A stretch of DNA of 28,465 bases. Origin: CAZSSM01 sp964609385. GTDB lineage: Bacteria; Planctomycetota; Planctomycetia; Isosphaerales; Isosphaeraceae. Location of the stretch: positions 1 to 28,465 of the forward strand of contig CAZSSM010000084.1 in assembly GCA_964609385.1 (NCBI GenBank), given 5' to 3'. The notes under the pieces are model-generated. The model was given only the letters and a program-made list of their open reading frames with translations, was not told the origin of the DNA and made no database searches. Both the position numbers and the translations under genes were made by a program. Shown here one piece after another: positions 1 to 8,102 of the stretch; position 1 is the stretch's first letter, and every line of letters begins with the position of its first letter.

Positions 1-709
1 GGTCTGTGCGACATCACGGGGAGACGTCGCCCACGTCGATCGTCGAGCCGCGCGACACGGGGCGTCGGAGCGGACCCACGCCGAGCCGGGGGTCCGCACG
101 CTCGCGAGGAGCGGGGGCTCTTTGACAATTCGGCATTACACGGATCGAGACATCGGCCGATCTTCATGCGATTGGTCGACACGGGTTCGCATGCGCTTGG
201 GCGCGGAATCGGTTCGGATTCTGACGGCTGTGACCCCGCATCGACGAGTAAAAACGGCCGGATAATCGCGGCCGGAAAGTTGGAAGGACACCGATGGTTG
301 GGACATGGGCATGACAGCTCGGGCCTTCGCAGGAACTTCTTCGGAGCGGACGAGTCCGATTGCAAGGAACCGAGAAGCGTCAGAACATGTTGTTTCGGGG
401 GCTTCGACACCTGGGAAAAAAACGGGACGATTAGGGACCGATTGTCGCTATCGATCGATGTACGGGGAGGATCGCGAGGGGCTTCGGCTCGTCGGAGTGC
501 GGCGAAAAAAATCGAGGCGACCGCGATACCCCGAGACGCTTGGCGGGTTTCATCCGCCTGGAGGGTCGATTCGCCGAGGACGAGGCGCCAACGATTGGCG
601 TCGCGTGCCCACGTGTCCGAGCCGTTGTTCGGTTTCGGAGCGATCGGCCAAACCGGTTCCGACAACGACGCTTCGCGCCCATTTACGGGCCGCGACGGGA
701 GATCGATCC
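1..709. other. Intergenic or leader region without a convincing gene
   Basis: About 700 bases with no coding region I can support. Open frames exist, but they are rich in Arg, Gly and Ser, have no plausible ribosome site or family resemblance, and one simply runs into the pseudopilin frame. The first 130 bases hold hairpins and a boxA-like motif, listed separately. I looked for the conserved 5' ends of 16S and 23S rRNA and for a tRNA T-loop and found none. Confidence 0.6.
70..130 (+). promoter_or_regulatory. Hairpin followed by a boxA-like antitermination motif
   Basis: A perfect 8-bp inverted repeat (GCGGACCC at 70-77, GGGTCCGC at 90-97) is followed by a small GCTC/GAGC hairpin at about 100-112. 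Then comes GGCTCTTTGACA at 115-126, which matches the E. coli rrn boxA TGCTCTTTAACA at 10 of 12 positions. A hairpin just upstream of boxA is the arrangement of boxB-boxA in rRNA leaders. No rRNA follows within 700 bases, so this may be a leader for another transcript, a relic, or chance. TTGACA at 122-127 also reads as a -35 hexamer, but no -10 follows at the right spacing. Confidence 0.35.
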
Positions 710-1231
710 ATGCGCACACAGATCGATACGATTGAGCGACGCTCGGGTTTCACGCTCATCGAATTGCTCGTGACGATCGCGATCATCGCGGTCCTGGTCG
801 CGTTGCTCTTGCCGGCGGTCCAGCATGCGAGGATGACCGCCAATCGGGTGCAATGCCTCTCGCAGATGAAGCAGATCGGGCTGGGCATGCGGATGTACAT
901 GGACACCAACGGCGGCTACTTCCCGATCGCTGCGCAGTTGCCCAGCATCGCCGACGACCGCGAAAGCCTGAACTTCGTGCTCGGCCCGTTCATCGAGAGG
1001 AATCAGCCGGTCTTCAAATGTCCCAACGACGAAGAATTCTTCCCAGTCGAACAGATCAGCTACGAATACCCGGAGCGCCAGTTGGCCGGCCGGCACATCC
1101 TCGAGGTCCTCGATGGTCGGCCCAGCCACGACGTGATCGTCCTCTACGACTACGAACCTGTCCACGGCGCCCGGAACCAGTTGCTCAACCGCAACGGGCT
1201 CTACGCCGACGGACACGCCACCGGATACTGA
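710..1231 (+). CDS. Type II secretion pseudopilin-like protein (prepilin N-terminal cleavage/methylation)
   Basis: A 173-residue protein. The N-terminus has a short basic leader ending RRSG, then FTLIELLVTIAIIAVL. This is the class III signal cut by prepilin peptidase between Gly13 and Phe14, with the Glu at position +5 (Glu18) needed for assembly, followed by the hydrophobic helix to about residue 35. The C-terminus has HGARNQ...LYADGHATGY, resembling the HGG...NVLFADGHV ending of planctomycete DUF1559 pseudopilins, although the body is much shorter than the usual 300 or so residues. Start chosen at ATG 710: GGGAG lies 8 bases upstream and everything before it in frame is low-quality sequence. 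It should be exported and inserted in the inner membrane. The gene 62 bp downstream is probably co-transcribed. Confidence 0.85.
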   Translation: MRTQIDTIERRSGFTLIELLVTIAIIAVLVALLLPAVQHARMTANRVQCLSQMKQIGLGMRMYMDTNGGYFPIAAQLPSIADDRESLNFVLGPFIERNQPVFKCPNDEEFFPVEQISYEYPERQLAGRHILEVLDGRPSHDVIVLYDYEPVHGARNQLLNRNGLYADGHATGY

Positions 1232-1293
1232 ACCGCAATCGACCAGGGTTTTTGCGGGGATCGCAACACAACCGAAAACATGAGAAAATCGAC

Positions 1294-1902
1294 ATGATTC
1301 AGATATGGGTCCGAAGACTGACACCCGTCGTCTTGTTGCTCCTGTTCGTCGTCGGCCTGGTCTGGGCCTGGCGCGCCTATTCGGAGCAGGCCGAAGTGGA
1401 TCGCGTTCGGCAACTGGCCCGAGCGATGCGCGAGTCGCCTGAGCCGGAGCGTGAGGCGACCCGCGAGGAGTTCCGAGAGGCGATGGGCGACCTCTCCGAG
1501 GAGCAGCGCCGGGCACTGTTCGAGCAGCGCGAGGAGGAGCGGCTGGATGATTACTTCAGCCTCTCCGAAGAGAAACGCAAGGAATTCATTGATCGGATGA
1601 TCCAGCGCGGCGAGGAGATGGCCGGGCGTCGACGCGAGCGACGGGCCCAGGCCGATCCGGGCGGGGACGGCTTAGGACCGGCCGGCAATGCGGACGGCGG
1701 TCCTCAACGAGGCGGTCCCGGAGGTCATGAGCGGTTCCGGAACATGTCGCCCGAGCAGCGCGAGGAGTTCCGCCGCCAACGCTTGGACAACACCTCGGCC
1801 GAGCAGCGTGGCCGCCGCAACGAGTTTCGTCGCGACATGCAACAGCGCCGCGAGGAACTCGGACTCCCCCCTCGAGGACCCGGTGGTCGATTCGATTTCT
1901 GA
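1294..1902 (+). CDS. Membrane-anchored Arg/Glu-rich protein with LTxxQ-like (Spy-like) repeats
   Basis: A 202-residue protein with one N-terminal transmembrane segment (residues about 10-26), then a highly charged, mostly helical domain. Four stretches resemble the LTxxQ motif of the Spy/CpxP periplasmic chaperones: LSEEQ at 68, LSEEK at 90, MSPEQ at 151 and TSAEQ at 167. Each is followed by Arg/Glu-rich helix. A Gly-rich linker (about 122-145) separates the two pairs. No enzyme motif is visible. Start chosen at ATG 1294, where the transmembrane helix begins; the ribosome site is weak. It lies 62 bp after the pseudopilin on the same strand. A periplasmic scaffold or chaperone role is inferred from composition only. 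Confidence 0.7.
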   Translation: MIQIWVRRLTPVVLLLLFVVGLVWAWRAYSEQAEVDRVRQLARAMRESPEPEREATREEFREAMGDLSEEQRRALFEQREEERLDDYFSLSEEKRKEFIDRMIQRGEEMAGRRRERRAQADPGGDGLGPAGNADGGPQRGGPGGHERFRNMSPEQREEFRRQRLDNTSAEQRGRRNEFRRDMQQRREELGLPPRGPGGRFDF

Positions 1903-1917
1903 TAAGCAATCAGGCCA

Positions 1918-1965
1918 ATGAAATTTGTCGACCTGGATTTTAATCGAAAGTGATCAAAATTTCAT
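1918..1965. terminator. AT-rich inverted repeat between convergent genes
   Basis: ATGAAATTT (1918-1926) and AAATTTCAT (1957-1965) are perfect 9-base arms around a 30-base loop. They lie in an unusually AT-rich spacer between the convergent Spy-like gene and the alpha/beta hydrolase. A bidirectional terminator is the likeliest role, but the loop is long. Confidence 0.4.
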
Positions 1966-2001
1966 ATCATCATGTTTCGAGGACATGAGTGTTGGCCTCA
2001 G

Positions 2002-3096
2002 TCAACGGGGATCTAGGAGGAACTCCCGAACGATCTCGGCAGTCCGTTCGGGCTGCTCGACGAACGGGAAGTGGCCGCAGTCGTTGAGGACGACCAGCCG
2101 CGCCGCGTCGATCCCGTCGCGGACCTGCTCGGCCATCGCGATCGGGATCACGCCGTCCTGGCGACCGTGGATGACCAAGGTTGGGCAGGTGATCTTCGGC
2201 AGGGTGTCGAGGCAGTCGCGGTTGGCGTAGTCGTTGGCCAGACCGATCGCGGCGGGCGGTTCGAGGGCGGGCCTCAAGGCTTCGAGCGGCACGTCGTAGA
2301 GCGCGACCTGCTCGGCGATCACGCGGTTGAATGCGGCGAACCGACCGGCCTGATCGCTCGCGAAATAGAGGTTCGCTTGACCGAGCGCCCAGCCGTAGGC
2401 GAACTGGAGTCGGGCCATGCTCGGCGGTTGGGCGCGGACCTTGGTCACGGCGTCACGCTGGCGGGAGGCGCGTTGACGATCGGCTTCCTCGGCGTCTGGG
2501 TCCTCGGCGGCCGTTGTCAACTGCTCAACAACGGCGTTGAGAATTGCCTCCTGGGCCCCCGGAACCGAGAGCAATCCGTCCATATGCAAATATCCCGAGA
2601 CCCGATCGGGGTGGGCGGCGACGTACTCGAGACCGAGCATCCCGCCCCATGAGTGGCCGAGTACGAACCAATGGTCGACCTCGAGGTGTTGGCGGACCGC
2701 CTCGATGTCGGCGACGAGGTTGTCCATGGCGAACGGTTGGGCCTCCTCAGCCGTCGGCGCGAAGGCTCGGGCGAACCGGACCCGCTCGGACTCCCCACAG
2801 CCGCGCTGGTCCAAGTAGACCACGTTGACCATCGGTTCCAGGCGGCGACCCCACTGGTAGAACATGTGGCTGGAGAAGCCGGGACCGCCGTGCAGAATCA
2901 AGAGATAAGGGTTCGATGCGTCGAGGCCGCGAATCCGCGCGTGGAGCGTCGTCCCGTCGACCTCCACACGCTCGACGCGATCGATCGGCTCGGCCCACGA
3001 CCAGGCCGGAGGCATTGCGATCGCGAACACGATCGTGGTTGTAAGCAGGGTGAGCGGGCCGATCGGGGATCGACCCGACAACGGATGCGGGGGCAT
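2002..3096 (-). CDS. Exported alpha/beta hydrolase, proline iminopeptidase-like (peptidase S33)
   Basis: A 364-residue protein with a signal peptide (hydrophobic stretch about 13-34, likely cut after WSWA at 35). The alpha/beta hydrolase motifs are complete: HGGPG at 69-73 (oxyanion hole, typical of S33), DQRGCGES at 96-103, the nucleophile elbow GHSWGG with Ser149, Asp314 in GRQDG and His342 in CGHFPF. S33 members remove N-terminal proline or related residues; the true substrate here is unknown. The start ATG has GAGGA 6 bases upstream and lies 17 bases after the stop of the M61 peptidase, so the two exported peptidase-like proteins are probably co-transcribed and may act in sequence on peptides outside the inner membrane. 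That cooperation is inference. Confidence 0.85.
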   Translation of the reverse strand: MPPHPLSGRSPIGPLTLLTTTIVFAIAMPPAWSWAEPIDRVERVEVDGTTLHARIRGLDASNPYLLILHGGPGFSSHMFYQWGRRLEPMVNVVYLDQRGCGESERVRFARAFAPTAEEAQPFAMDNLVADIEAVRQHLEVDHWFVLGHSWGGMLGLEYVAAHPDRVSGYLHMDGLLSVPGAQEAILNAVVEQLTTAAEDPDAEEADRQRASRQRDAVTKVRAQPPSMARLQFAYGWALGQANLYFASDQAGRFAAFNRVIAEQVALYDVPLEALRPALEPPAAIGLANDYANRDCLDTLPKITCPTLVIHGRQDGVIPIAMAEQVRDGIDAARLVVLNDCGHFPFVEQPERTAEIVREFLLDPR

Positions 3097-3113
3097 GACA
3101 AGTCCTCGATCGA

Positions 3114-5105
3114 TCAGGGGGTCGATCCGGTCGGCTCCTCGTCCGACGTTGGATCGACGAGGAGCCAGGCGTTGCGTTGGGCGATCTGTTCGGGTGAGGC
3201 GTTGGGATCGATCTCGAGTTGCCAGCTCTCGCGGGGCTCAGAGCCCAGGGTGACCGGGACGCGCATCAGACGCCCTCGACGCGCGATCAGCAGGGCGATC
3301 TCAGCGCCTGGCCGATGCTCTTCGAGGCGACGCGACCAGTCGCCGGACAGGACGCGGTGGTCGTTGATGGCCAGGATCTCGTCACCGACATTGAGGTCGG
3401 CGGTATACGCGGGTGTGTTGCGCTTGATCTGGCGGACGACCAAGCGTCCGTTCTCCTCACCGGTATCCAGGCCAATCCACCCCTTCTCGGGCTCGTCGTC
3501 GTCGGCCTCGTTGTCCTCCGAGCCATCCTCGTCGTCGTCACCCTGGTCGTCGATCGGCTTGAAGCGGAGGCCGAACCACTCGAGCGCGGGCCCGTAGTCG
3601 AGTTCGTTGGTGGTTTCCAGGGCATTGACGAAGAAGTCGGAGAGATCGGCGCCGGCGACCTCGGCGGCGAGATCGCGGAACTCGTCGGAGGTGAATCCTC
3701 GAGGGCCGCCGAAGCGCTCGTAGGCGGCACGCATCAGGTCGTCGAGGCTCCGGCGGCCGTCGGTGGCGCGTCGGATCTCGGCGTCGAGCAGGAAGGCGAC
3801 GACCGCCCCCTTGGTGTAGTAGCTGATGGCGGTATTCACGGTGTTCTCGTCGCGGCGATAGAGCTTGATCCAGGCGTCGCGCGAGGCTGTCTCCAGCGGT
3901 TGGATGAGGCGCCCGGGCGTGGTCTGGAGCCGCTCGATATCACCGATCGGCCGGCCGCCCCCACGCGACTCGCCGGCCAGGTACTCCTGGGCCGAGATCA
4001 AGTCCGCCCGACGGAGCAACAGGCCTTCATAATAGGAGGTGATCCCCTCAGCGACCCAGAGGCTGGGTGTGTAGACCTCCTCCTCGTAGGCGAAGGGGCC
4101 GAGTTCAATGGGCCGCAGACGTTTTACGTTCCAGGTGTGGAAATATTCGTGGGAAAGGAGCGTCAGCCATCCCCGATAGGACGTCGGGTTCCGGGTGTTC
4201 CAACGGCTCGACATGAGGACCGTCGAGTTGCGGTGTTCCAGGCCGCCGCCCGACTCGGTCAGGAGGTTGAAGACAACGTACTTGTCCTTGTAGGGCAGGC
4301 CGCCCCAGAAGTCGCGCTGAGCGCGGACGATCGCCTCGAAATCCTTGGCTGAGCGTGGGCCGTCCCAGACACCGTCCTCACCCTCGTTGACGAGGATATG
4401 GCGCCGGCCGTCGACGTCGAACTCGTAGAGGGCGGGCGAACCGGCGTAGATCGGCGAGTCGACCAGGACGTCGTAGTCCTCAGCGATGTAAGCATGGGGC
4501 GCGTCTAGCTCAGGCAGTCCCGAGACCGATTCGGTCCAGCCCTCGGGCAGTTCGAGATGGACCTCATGGGGACGCGGGGCGTCTTCGTCGGCGAGGGTCA
4601 GGAACGTCGGTGCGCCGTTGAGCAGGGCGAAGCCTGAGTCGACCCAGTTGCATTGGACCCGCATCTCGCGGCAGTAGACCCGGTAGCGGACGCGGACCAC
4701 GTCGCCTTCGCCGTTCGTCTGGACCTGCCAGCGGTTCTTGCGGACCTTGGCAACGTCGAGGGGCTGTTGGTCATTGTCGACGGCGCGGACGTCCTCGACG
4801 TGGCGGGCGAACTCGCGGACCAGGTAGGAGCCGGGGGTCCAGACCGGCATCATCAAGGTGAGGGAGTCCTCGTTCGGGTCCGGGACGGGGATCTCGGCCT
4901 CGACCTCGATGTAGTGGGTCTGGGGCGCGGAGAACTGGAGTCGGTAGCGGATCGGACGCACCGGATCGGCTCCTGGGTCGGGATGGCGGATCGGGGCGGA
5001 TGCGGGGCTGGGTTCGGCCAAGGCGTCGGCGGGGCCTGGGAGGCCCAAGACCAGGGCCAGGGCGACGAGCCGAAGGGTCGGGTACAGCAAGGGGCGTCGG
5101 GTCAT
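3114..5105 (-). CDS. Exported M61 family metallopeptidase with C-terminal PDZ domain
   Basis: A 663-residue protein. An N-terminal signal peptide ends around ADALA (residue 30). The zinc motif HEYFH is at 319-323 followed by TWNVKRLRP, with the downstream Glu ligand in WVAEG (Glu353) and GGLEH at 287-291. This is the pattern of M61 glycyl aminopeptidases. An N-terminal beta domain precedes the catalytic domain, and a PDZ domain (about 542-621) follows. Between them lies a very acidic insert (519-540, mostly Asp/Glu) not usual for the family. Start taken at ATG 5105, with GAGAG 11 bases upstream; an in-frame GTG at 5117 would add four residues. It probably acts in the periplasm, trimming peptides together with the S33-like hydrolase encoded 17 bases downstream. 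The divergent neighbour is the sigma-factor fusion. Confidence 0.9.
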   Translation of the reverse strand: MTRRPLLYPTLRLVALALVLGLPGPADALAEPSPASAPIRHPDPGADPVRPIRYRLQFSAPQTHYIEVEAEIPVPDPNEDSLTLMMPVWTPGSYLVREFARHVEDVRAVDNDQQPLDVAKVRKNRWQVQTNGEGDVVRVRYRVYCREMRVQCNWVDSGFALLNGAPTFLTLADEDAPRPHEVHLELPEGWTESVSGLPELDAPHAYIAEDYDVLVDSPIYAGSPALYEFDVDGRRHILVNEGEDGVWDGPRSAKDFEAIVRAQRDFWGGLPYKDKYVVFNLLTESGGGLEHRNSTVLMSSRWNTRNPTSYRGWLTLLSHEYFHTWNVKRLRPIELGPFAYEEEVYTPSLWVAEGITSYYEGLLLRRADLISAQEYLAGESRGGGRPIGDIERLQTTPGRLIQPLETASRDAWIKLYRRDENTVNTAISYYTKGAVVAFLLDAEIRRATDGRRSLDDLMRAAYERFGGPRGFTSDEFRDLAAEVAGADLSDFFVNALETTNELDYGPALEWFGLRFKPIDDQGDDDEDGSEDNEADDDEPEKGWIGLDTGEENGRLVVRQIKRNTPAYTADLNVGDEILAINDHRVLSGDWSRRLEEHRPGAEIALLIARRGRLMRVPVTLGSEPRESWQLEIDPNASPEQIAQRNAWLLVDPTSDEEPTGSTP

Positions 5106-5423
5106 GGCGTTGGGCACTCTCGAGCGGTCGGTCTTTTGAGCATCGAGGGCCTGGGCGGAGTCGGGCTTGGGGGAGCGTGGTCAGCTCAGATCGGATCCCT
5201 CGAACGCGGAACGGTCCACTATAACGGCCGATCGGGCGGACCGCGATGACTCGGCTTCGAGGCACGGTTGTTGATCGAAAGGGGAACAAGACATGGGTCG
5301 AAAAGCGGCTTGCTCGTCGGAAAGTTGTCACAATCGAGGGGCTTCGAGGCATCCAGAGGTGTCGCGACGGGGTCGGCCGAATCTGGGGGCCGGCCTGGGG
5401 TTCGCGATCCGGAGGAGATCGGG
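5106..5423. other. Divergent intergenic region between M61 peptidase and sigma-fusion gene
   Basis: A 318-bp spacer that must hold promoters for both directions. A CCGATCGG palindrome lies at 5228-5235 and TATAAC at 5220-5225, but no properly spaced -35 partner is seen. GGAAC occurs at 5208-5212 and 5283-5287 without a convincing ECF -10. No gene is supported here. The frame that continues into the sigma factor from 5268 lacks a ribosome site and family similarity. Confidence 0.4.
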
Positions 5424-8018
5424 ATGACCACGGGCGTCGATCGGCCATTGCGTCAACTCTGGTCTGGGGGCGTCGCGGGCGTTCGGAGCGACGGCGAGCT
5501 GCTCGCCTCGTGCGTCTCGCGCTCCGACGACCGGGGGTTCGAGGCGCTCCTAGAGCGGCACGGACCGATGGTCCTGGCCGTCTGTCGGCGGGTCTTGGGC
5601 GAAACGCCTGAGGCGCAGGACGCGTTCCAGGCAACGTTCCTGGAGTTACTTCGACGGGCTGGTACGCTTCAGACGAACGTTGATGGGTCGCTGGCTCCTT
5701 GGCTTTACGCGGTTGCTCGGCGTTCGGCGAAACGTTTGGCTGCACGTCGGCGGGGTGTTCCGCTCGATTCGATCGCCGCGCCCATGGCGGTCGAGTCCGA
5801 ATCGCCCGAGGCACAGACCGATCGGCTCGATCGGCTCCGGGTGCTCGACGAGGAGCTGGACCGGCTGCCCTCGAAGTATCGCGATCCGATCGTGCTCTGC
5901 CACCTGCAAGGGTATACGCAGGAGCGGGCCGCGTCGCTGCTGGGCTGGCCACGCGGGACCTTGGGTGTGCGGCTCAACCGCGCCCGTGACCTGCTCCGGC
6001 AGCGCTTGACCCGTCGGGGCCTGGGCGGAGCGGAAGTCCTGCTGGGCACCTCGGCGGTCGCGGGCGAAGCTTCGGCGATGTCGATGGCCACGGTCCCGAC
6101 CGCCCTAATGGCTCAGACCCTGGTCGCCGCCCGCTCGATCGCGGTCGGGGCGAGCCTGGTGTCGATGGTCCCGAGCCTCTCCGGGTTCTCGCTGAGTTCG
6201 ACAATCTCAGGAGCATCGTTGACCATGAATCCGTTGTTGATCAAGACAATCTTAGCTGTTGCTGGTGTAGCGACGATCGGTGGCGTCTCGGCTTGGACGA
6301 TCGGCGGAGCGAACGCGACTCAAGAACCGGGTTCGGGAGTGGCCCCGGCCCAGGTCGCCGTGACCGGGGGAAAAGAAGGGCCGGAATCGACCCAGATCCC
6401 GACGATCTCTCAAGAGCAGATGTCGGAGTGGATCGATCAGTTCAAGGTTCTTGGGTTAGCGATCCACAATATAATCGCATCGGGAGTCCACGGTCCTGCG
6501 TACCCGCCGGCGGCGATCTCCTCCGAGAATGGCGAACTGCTGCTGAGCTGGCGGGTCGCGGTTCTGCCCTACATCGGCCAGAAAGCCTTATACGATCGCT
6601 TCCACCTCGACGAGCCCTGGGATAGCCCGCACAACATCGGGCTGCTCGACGAGATGCCGGAGGTCTATGCCCGACCTTGGGTGGGCGAGGATCAGACGGA
6701 GACCGTGATCCAAGCGGTCTTCGGTGAGGACGCCGCCTTCTCGATGTTCGAGCCGCATCGTATGGACGGTTTCCTGGATGGCACGAGCAACACGATCATG
6801 CTGGTTCAAGCATCCGATCCTGTTCCTTGGACCAAGCCGGTCGATCAACTTTTCATCTTTCCTAAATCGCGACCCAGTCTAGTCCCAACGGAGTCCAACG
6901 GTGGGTTTCCGCCGGTCGTCGGTTTCGCCGATGGCAGCGTGCGGGGGTTCCCCGCAGATCTCCCAGACGCGGTCCTGGACGCCCTCATCACCCGCGCTGG
7001 GGGCGAGGTGATCTCTCCCGACACGTACATCGGAAAGATGATAGGCATGCCGTCATATGGCGGGGGTGGGATGATGGGCGGTGGCGGCGCGATAGTGATG
7101 GGAGCCGAGGTGGCTCTGGGAGGTCGGAGTGCGATGACGGGAACGCCCATGGGGCTCGCCCGTCCGGCCGCTGGATCGGGATCTGGACCGACCGATGAGT
7201 CGATGAACGCGTTCATCGACCAGTTCAAGGAAGTCTTGTTGGCGCTTCACAACATGGAGGCGTCGGGCCTGTTCGGTGGCGCGTCGCCGGGGCTCCCGCC
7301 GGCGGCCATCACCGGGCCGGATGGGCGTCCCCTGCTGAGCTGGCGGGTCGCGGCCCTACCGTTCTTAGGTCATCAGCCGTTGTACGATCGGTTCCGCCTG
7401 GATGAACCCTGGGACAGCCCGCACAACATTGGGCTGCTCGACGAGATGCCGGAGGTCTATACCCGGCCTTGGTCGGGCGAGGGCCAGACCACGACGGTGA
7501 TCCAGGCCGTTGTCGGCGACGGGGCGGCGCTGGCGATGACCAAGCCTCGGCGGTTCGCCGAGTTCCGGGACGGCATGAGCAACACGATCCTGCTCGTGCA
7601 GGCGTCCGAGCCGGTCCCCTGGACCGAGCCCTCGGACCAACCGTTCGTCCCGGGGAAGGCTCGACCTCGAACGGTGTCGACGAAGGCCAACGGGGGCTTC
7701 CCGCCGGTCATGGGGATCGCCGACGGCAGCGTCAAGCGGTTCGATCCCGACGTGTCCCAGGACGTCTTGGACGCCTATTACACCCGCGACGGCAAAGAGA
7801 TCGTTTCCGGTGACCCCGCTTTCAGGACTCGGGTTCAACCGAAGCCCCCTGTCGATCACGGGGCCGTGGAGTTTGAAGATCTCGACGACGAGCCCAGGAT
7901 CGACGTCCAGCCGGGTATCCCGAACCGGATGATCCAGTTGGAGGCGCGGATGGACCGCATCGAGGCCAAGCTCGATCAAGTCTTGGAGGCGCTCGGGCGA
8001 CTTGCTCGGCCCAAGTGA
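5424..8018 (+). CDS. ECF RNA polymerase sigma factor fused via a membrane segment to two DUF1559-like domains
   Basis: An 864-residue protein. Residues about 37-107 form sigma region 2 (ALLERHGPMVLAVCRRVLG, DAFQATFLELLRRA, PWLYAVARR). Residues about 142-196 form region 4 (LDRLPSKYRDPIVL, then a helix-turn-helix with GYTQERAASLLGW and VRLNRARDLLR). A transmembrane helix lies at 272-293. After it come two tandem copies (about 333-530 and 595-794) of a DUF1559-type domain with matching LLSWRVA.LP, LDEPWDSPHNIGLLDEMPEVY, SNTI.LVQAS and NGGFPPV..(A/I)ADGSV blocks. A Gly/Met-rich linker (about 545-560) separates them and a short coiled coil (835-860) ends the protein. Start chosen at ATG 5424: GGAGGAG is 6 bases upstream. 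The sigma part should be cytoplasmic and the repeats extracytoplasmic, so this is probably a tethered sensor-regulator. Such C-terminally extended ECF factors are known in planctomycetes; the signal is unknown. Confidence 0.88.
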   Translation: MTTGVDRPLRQLWSGGVAGVRSDGELLASCVSRSDDRGFEALLERHGPMVLAVCRRVLGETPEAQDAFQATFLELLRRAGTLQTNVDGSLAPWLYAVARRSAKRLAARRRGVPLDSIAAPMAVESESPEAQTDRLDRLRVLDEELDRLPSKYRDPIVLCHLQGYTQERAASLLGWPRGTLGVRLNRARDLLRQRLTRRGLGGAEVLLGTSAVAGEASAMSMATVPTALMAQTLVAARSIAVGASLVSMVPSLSGFSLSSTISGASLTMNPLLIKTILAVAGVATIGGVSAWTIGGANATQEPGSGVAPAQVAVTGGKEGPESTQIPTISQEQMSEWIDQFKVLGLAIHNIIASGVHGPAYPPAAISSENGELLLSWRVAVLPYIGQKALYDRFHLDEPWDSPHNIGLLDEMPEVYARPWVGEDQTETVIQAVFGEDAAFSMFEPHRMDGFLDGTSNTIMLVQASDPVPWTKPVDQLFIFPKSRPSLVPTESNGGFPPVVGFADGSVRGFPADLPDAVLDALITRAGGEVISPDTYIGKMIGMPSYGGGGMMGGGGAIVMGAEVALGGRSAMTGTPMGLARPAAGSGSGPTDESMNAFIDQFKEVLLALHNMEASGLFGGASPGLPPAAITGPDGRPLLSWRVAALPFLGHQPLYDRFRLDEPWDSPHNIGLLDEMPEVYTRPWSGEGQTTTVIQAVVGDGAALAMTKPRRFAEFRDGMSNTILLVQASEPVPWTEPSDQPFVPGKARPRTVSTKANGGFPPVMGIADGSVKRFDPDVSQDVLDAYYTRDGKEIVSGDPAFRTRVQPKPPVDHGAVEFEDLDDEPRIDVQPGIPNRMIQLEARMDRIEAKLDQVLEALGRLARPK
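6420..7805 (+). repeat. Internal tandem duplication inside the sigma-fusion gene
   Basis: Bases 6420-7013 and 7206-7805 encode two copies of the DUF1559-like domain. A run of 30 bases is identical between 6639-6668 and 7431-7460, a 792-base offset (264 codons) that holds across the domain. Flanking codons differ mainly at synonymous or conservative positions, pointing to fairly recent duplication or gene conversion. Confidence 0.8.
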
Positions 8019-8057
8019 GGCGCTTTGAAAGGGCGTCTGAGATTTGACCAACAAGAC

Positions 8058-8089
8058 CGTCTATGCGTTCGAATGGATACGCATAGACG
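8058..8089. terminator. Hairpin between convergent genes
   Basis: CGTCTATGCGT (8058-8068) and ACGCATAGACG (8079-8089) form a perfect 11-bp stem with a 10-base loop. It sits 40 bases after the sigma-fusion stop and 14 bases from the end of the convergent glycosyltransferase. A T-rich stretch follows on the plus side (about 8099-8104). It is a likely bidirectional terminator. Confidence 0.6.
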
Positions 8090-8102
8090 ACTCTTGGCTG
8101 TT

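Noticed and set aside
305..709. Long N-terminal extension of the pseudopilin frame
   Set aside because: The prepilin leader must be at the N-terminus. ATG 710 has a ribosome site and the extension has no family resemblance.
5200..5300. ECF-type promoters (GGAAC at 5208 and 5283) for autoregulation of the sigma fusion
   Set aside because: No matching -10 element at 16-17 bases was found for either.
5268..5423. Extra 52 residues before the sigma factor
   Set aside because: There is no ribosome site at 5268, while GGAGGAG directly precedes ATG 5424, where the sigma domain begins soon after.
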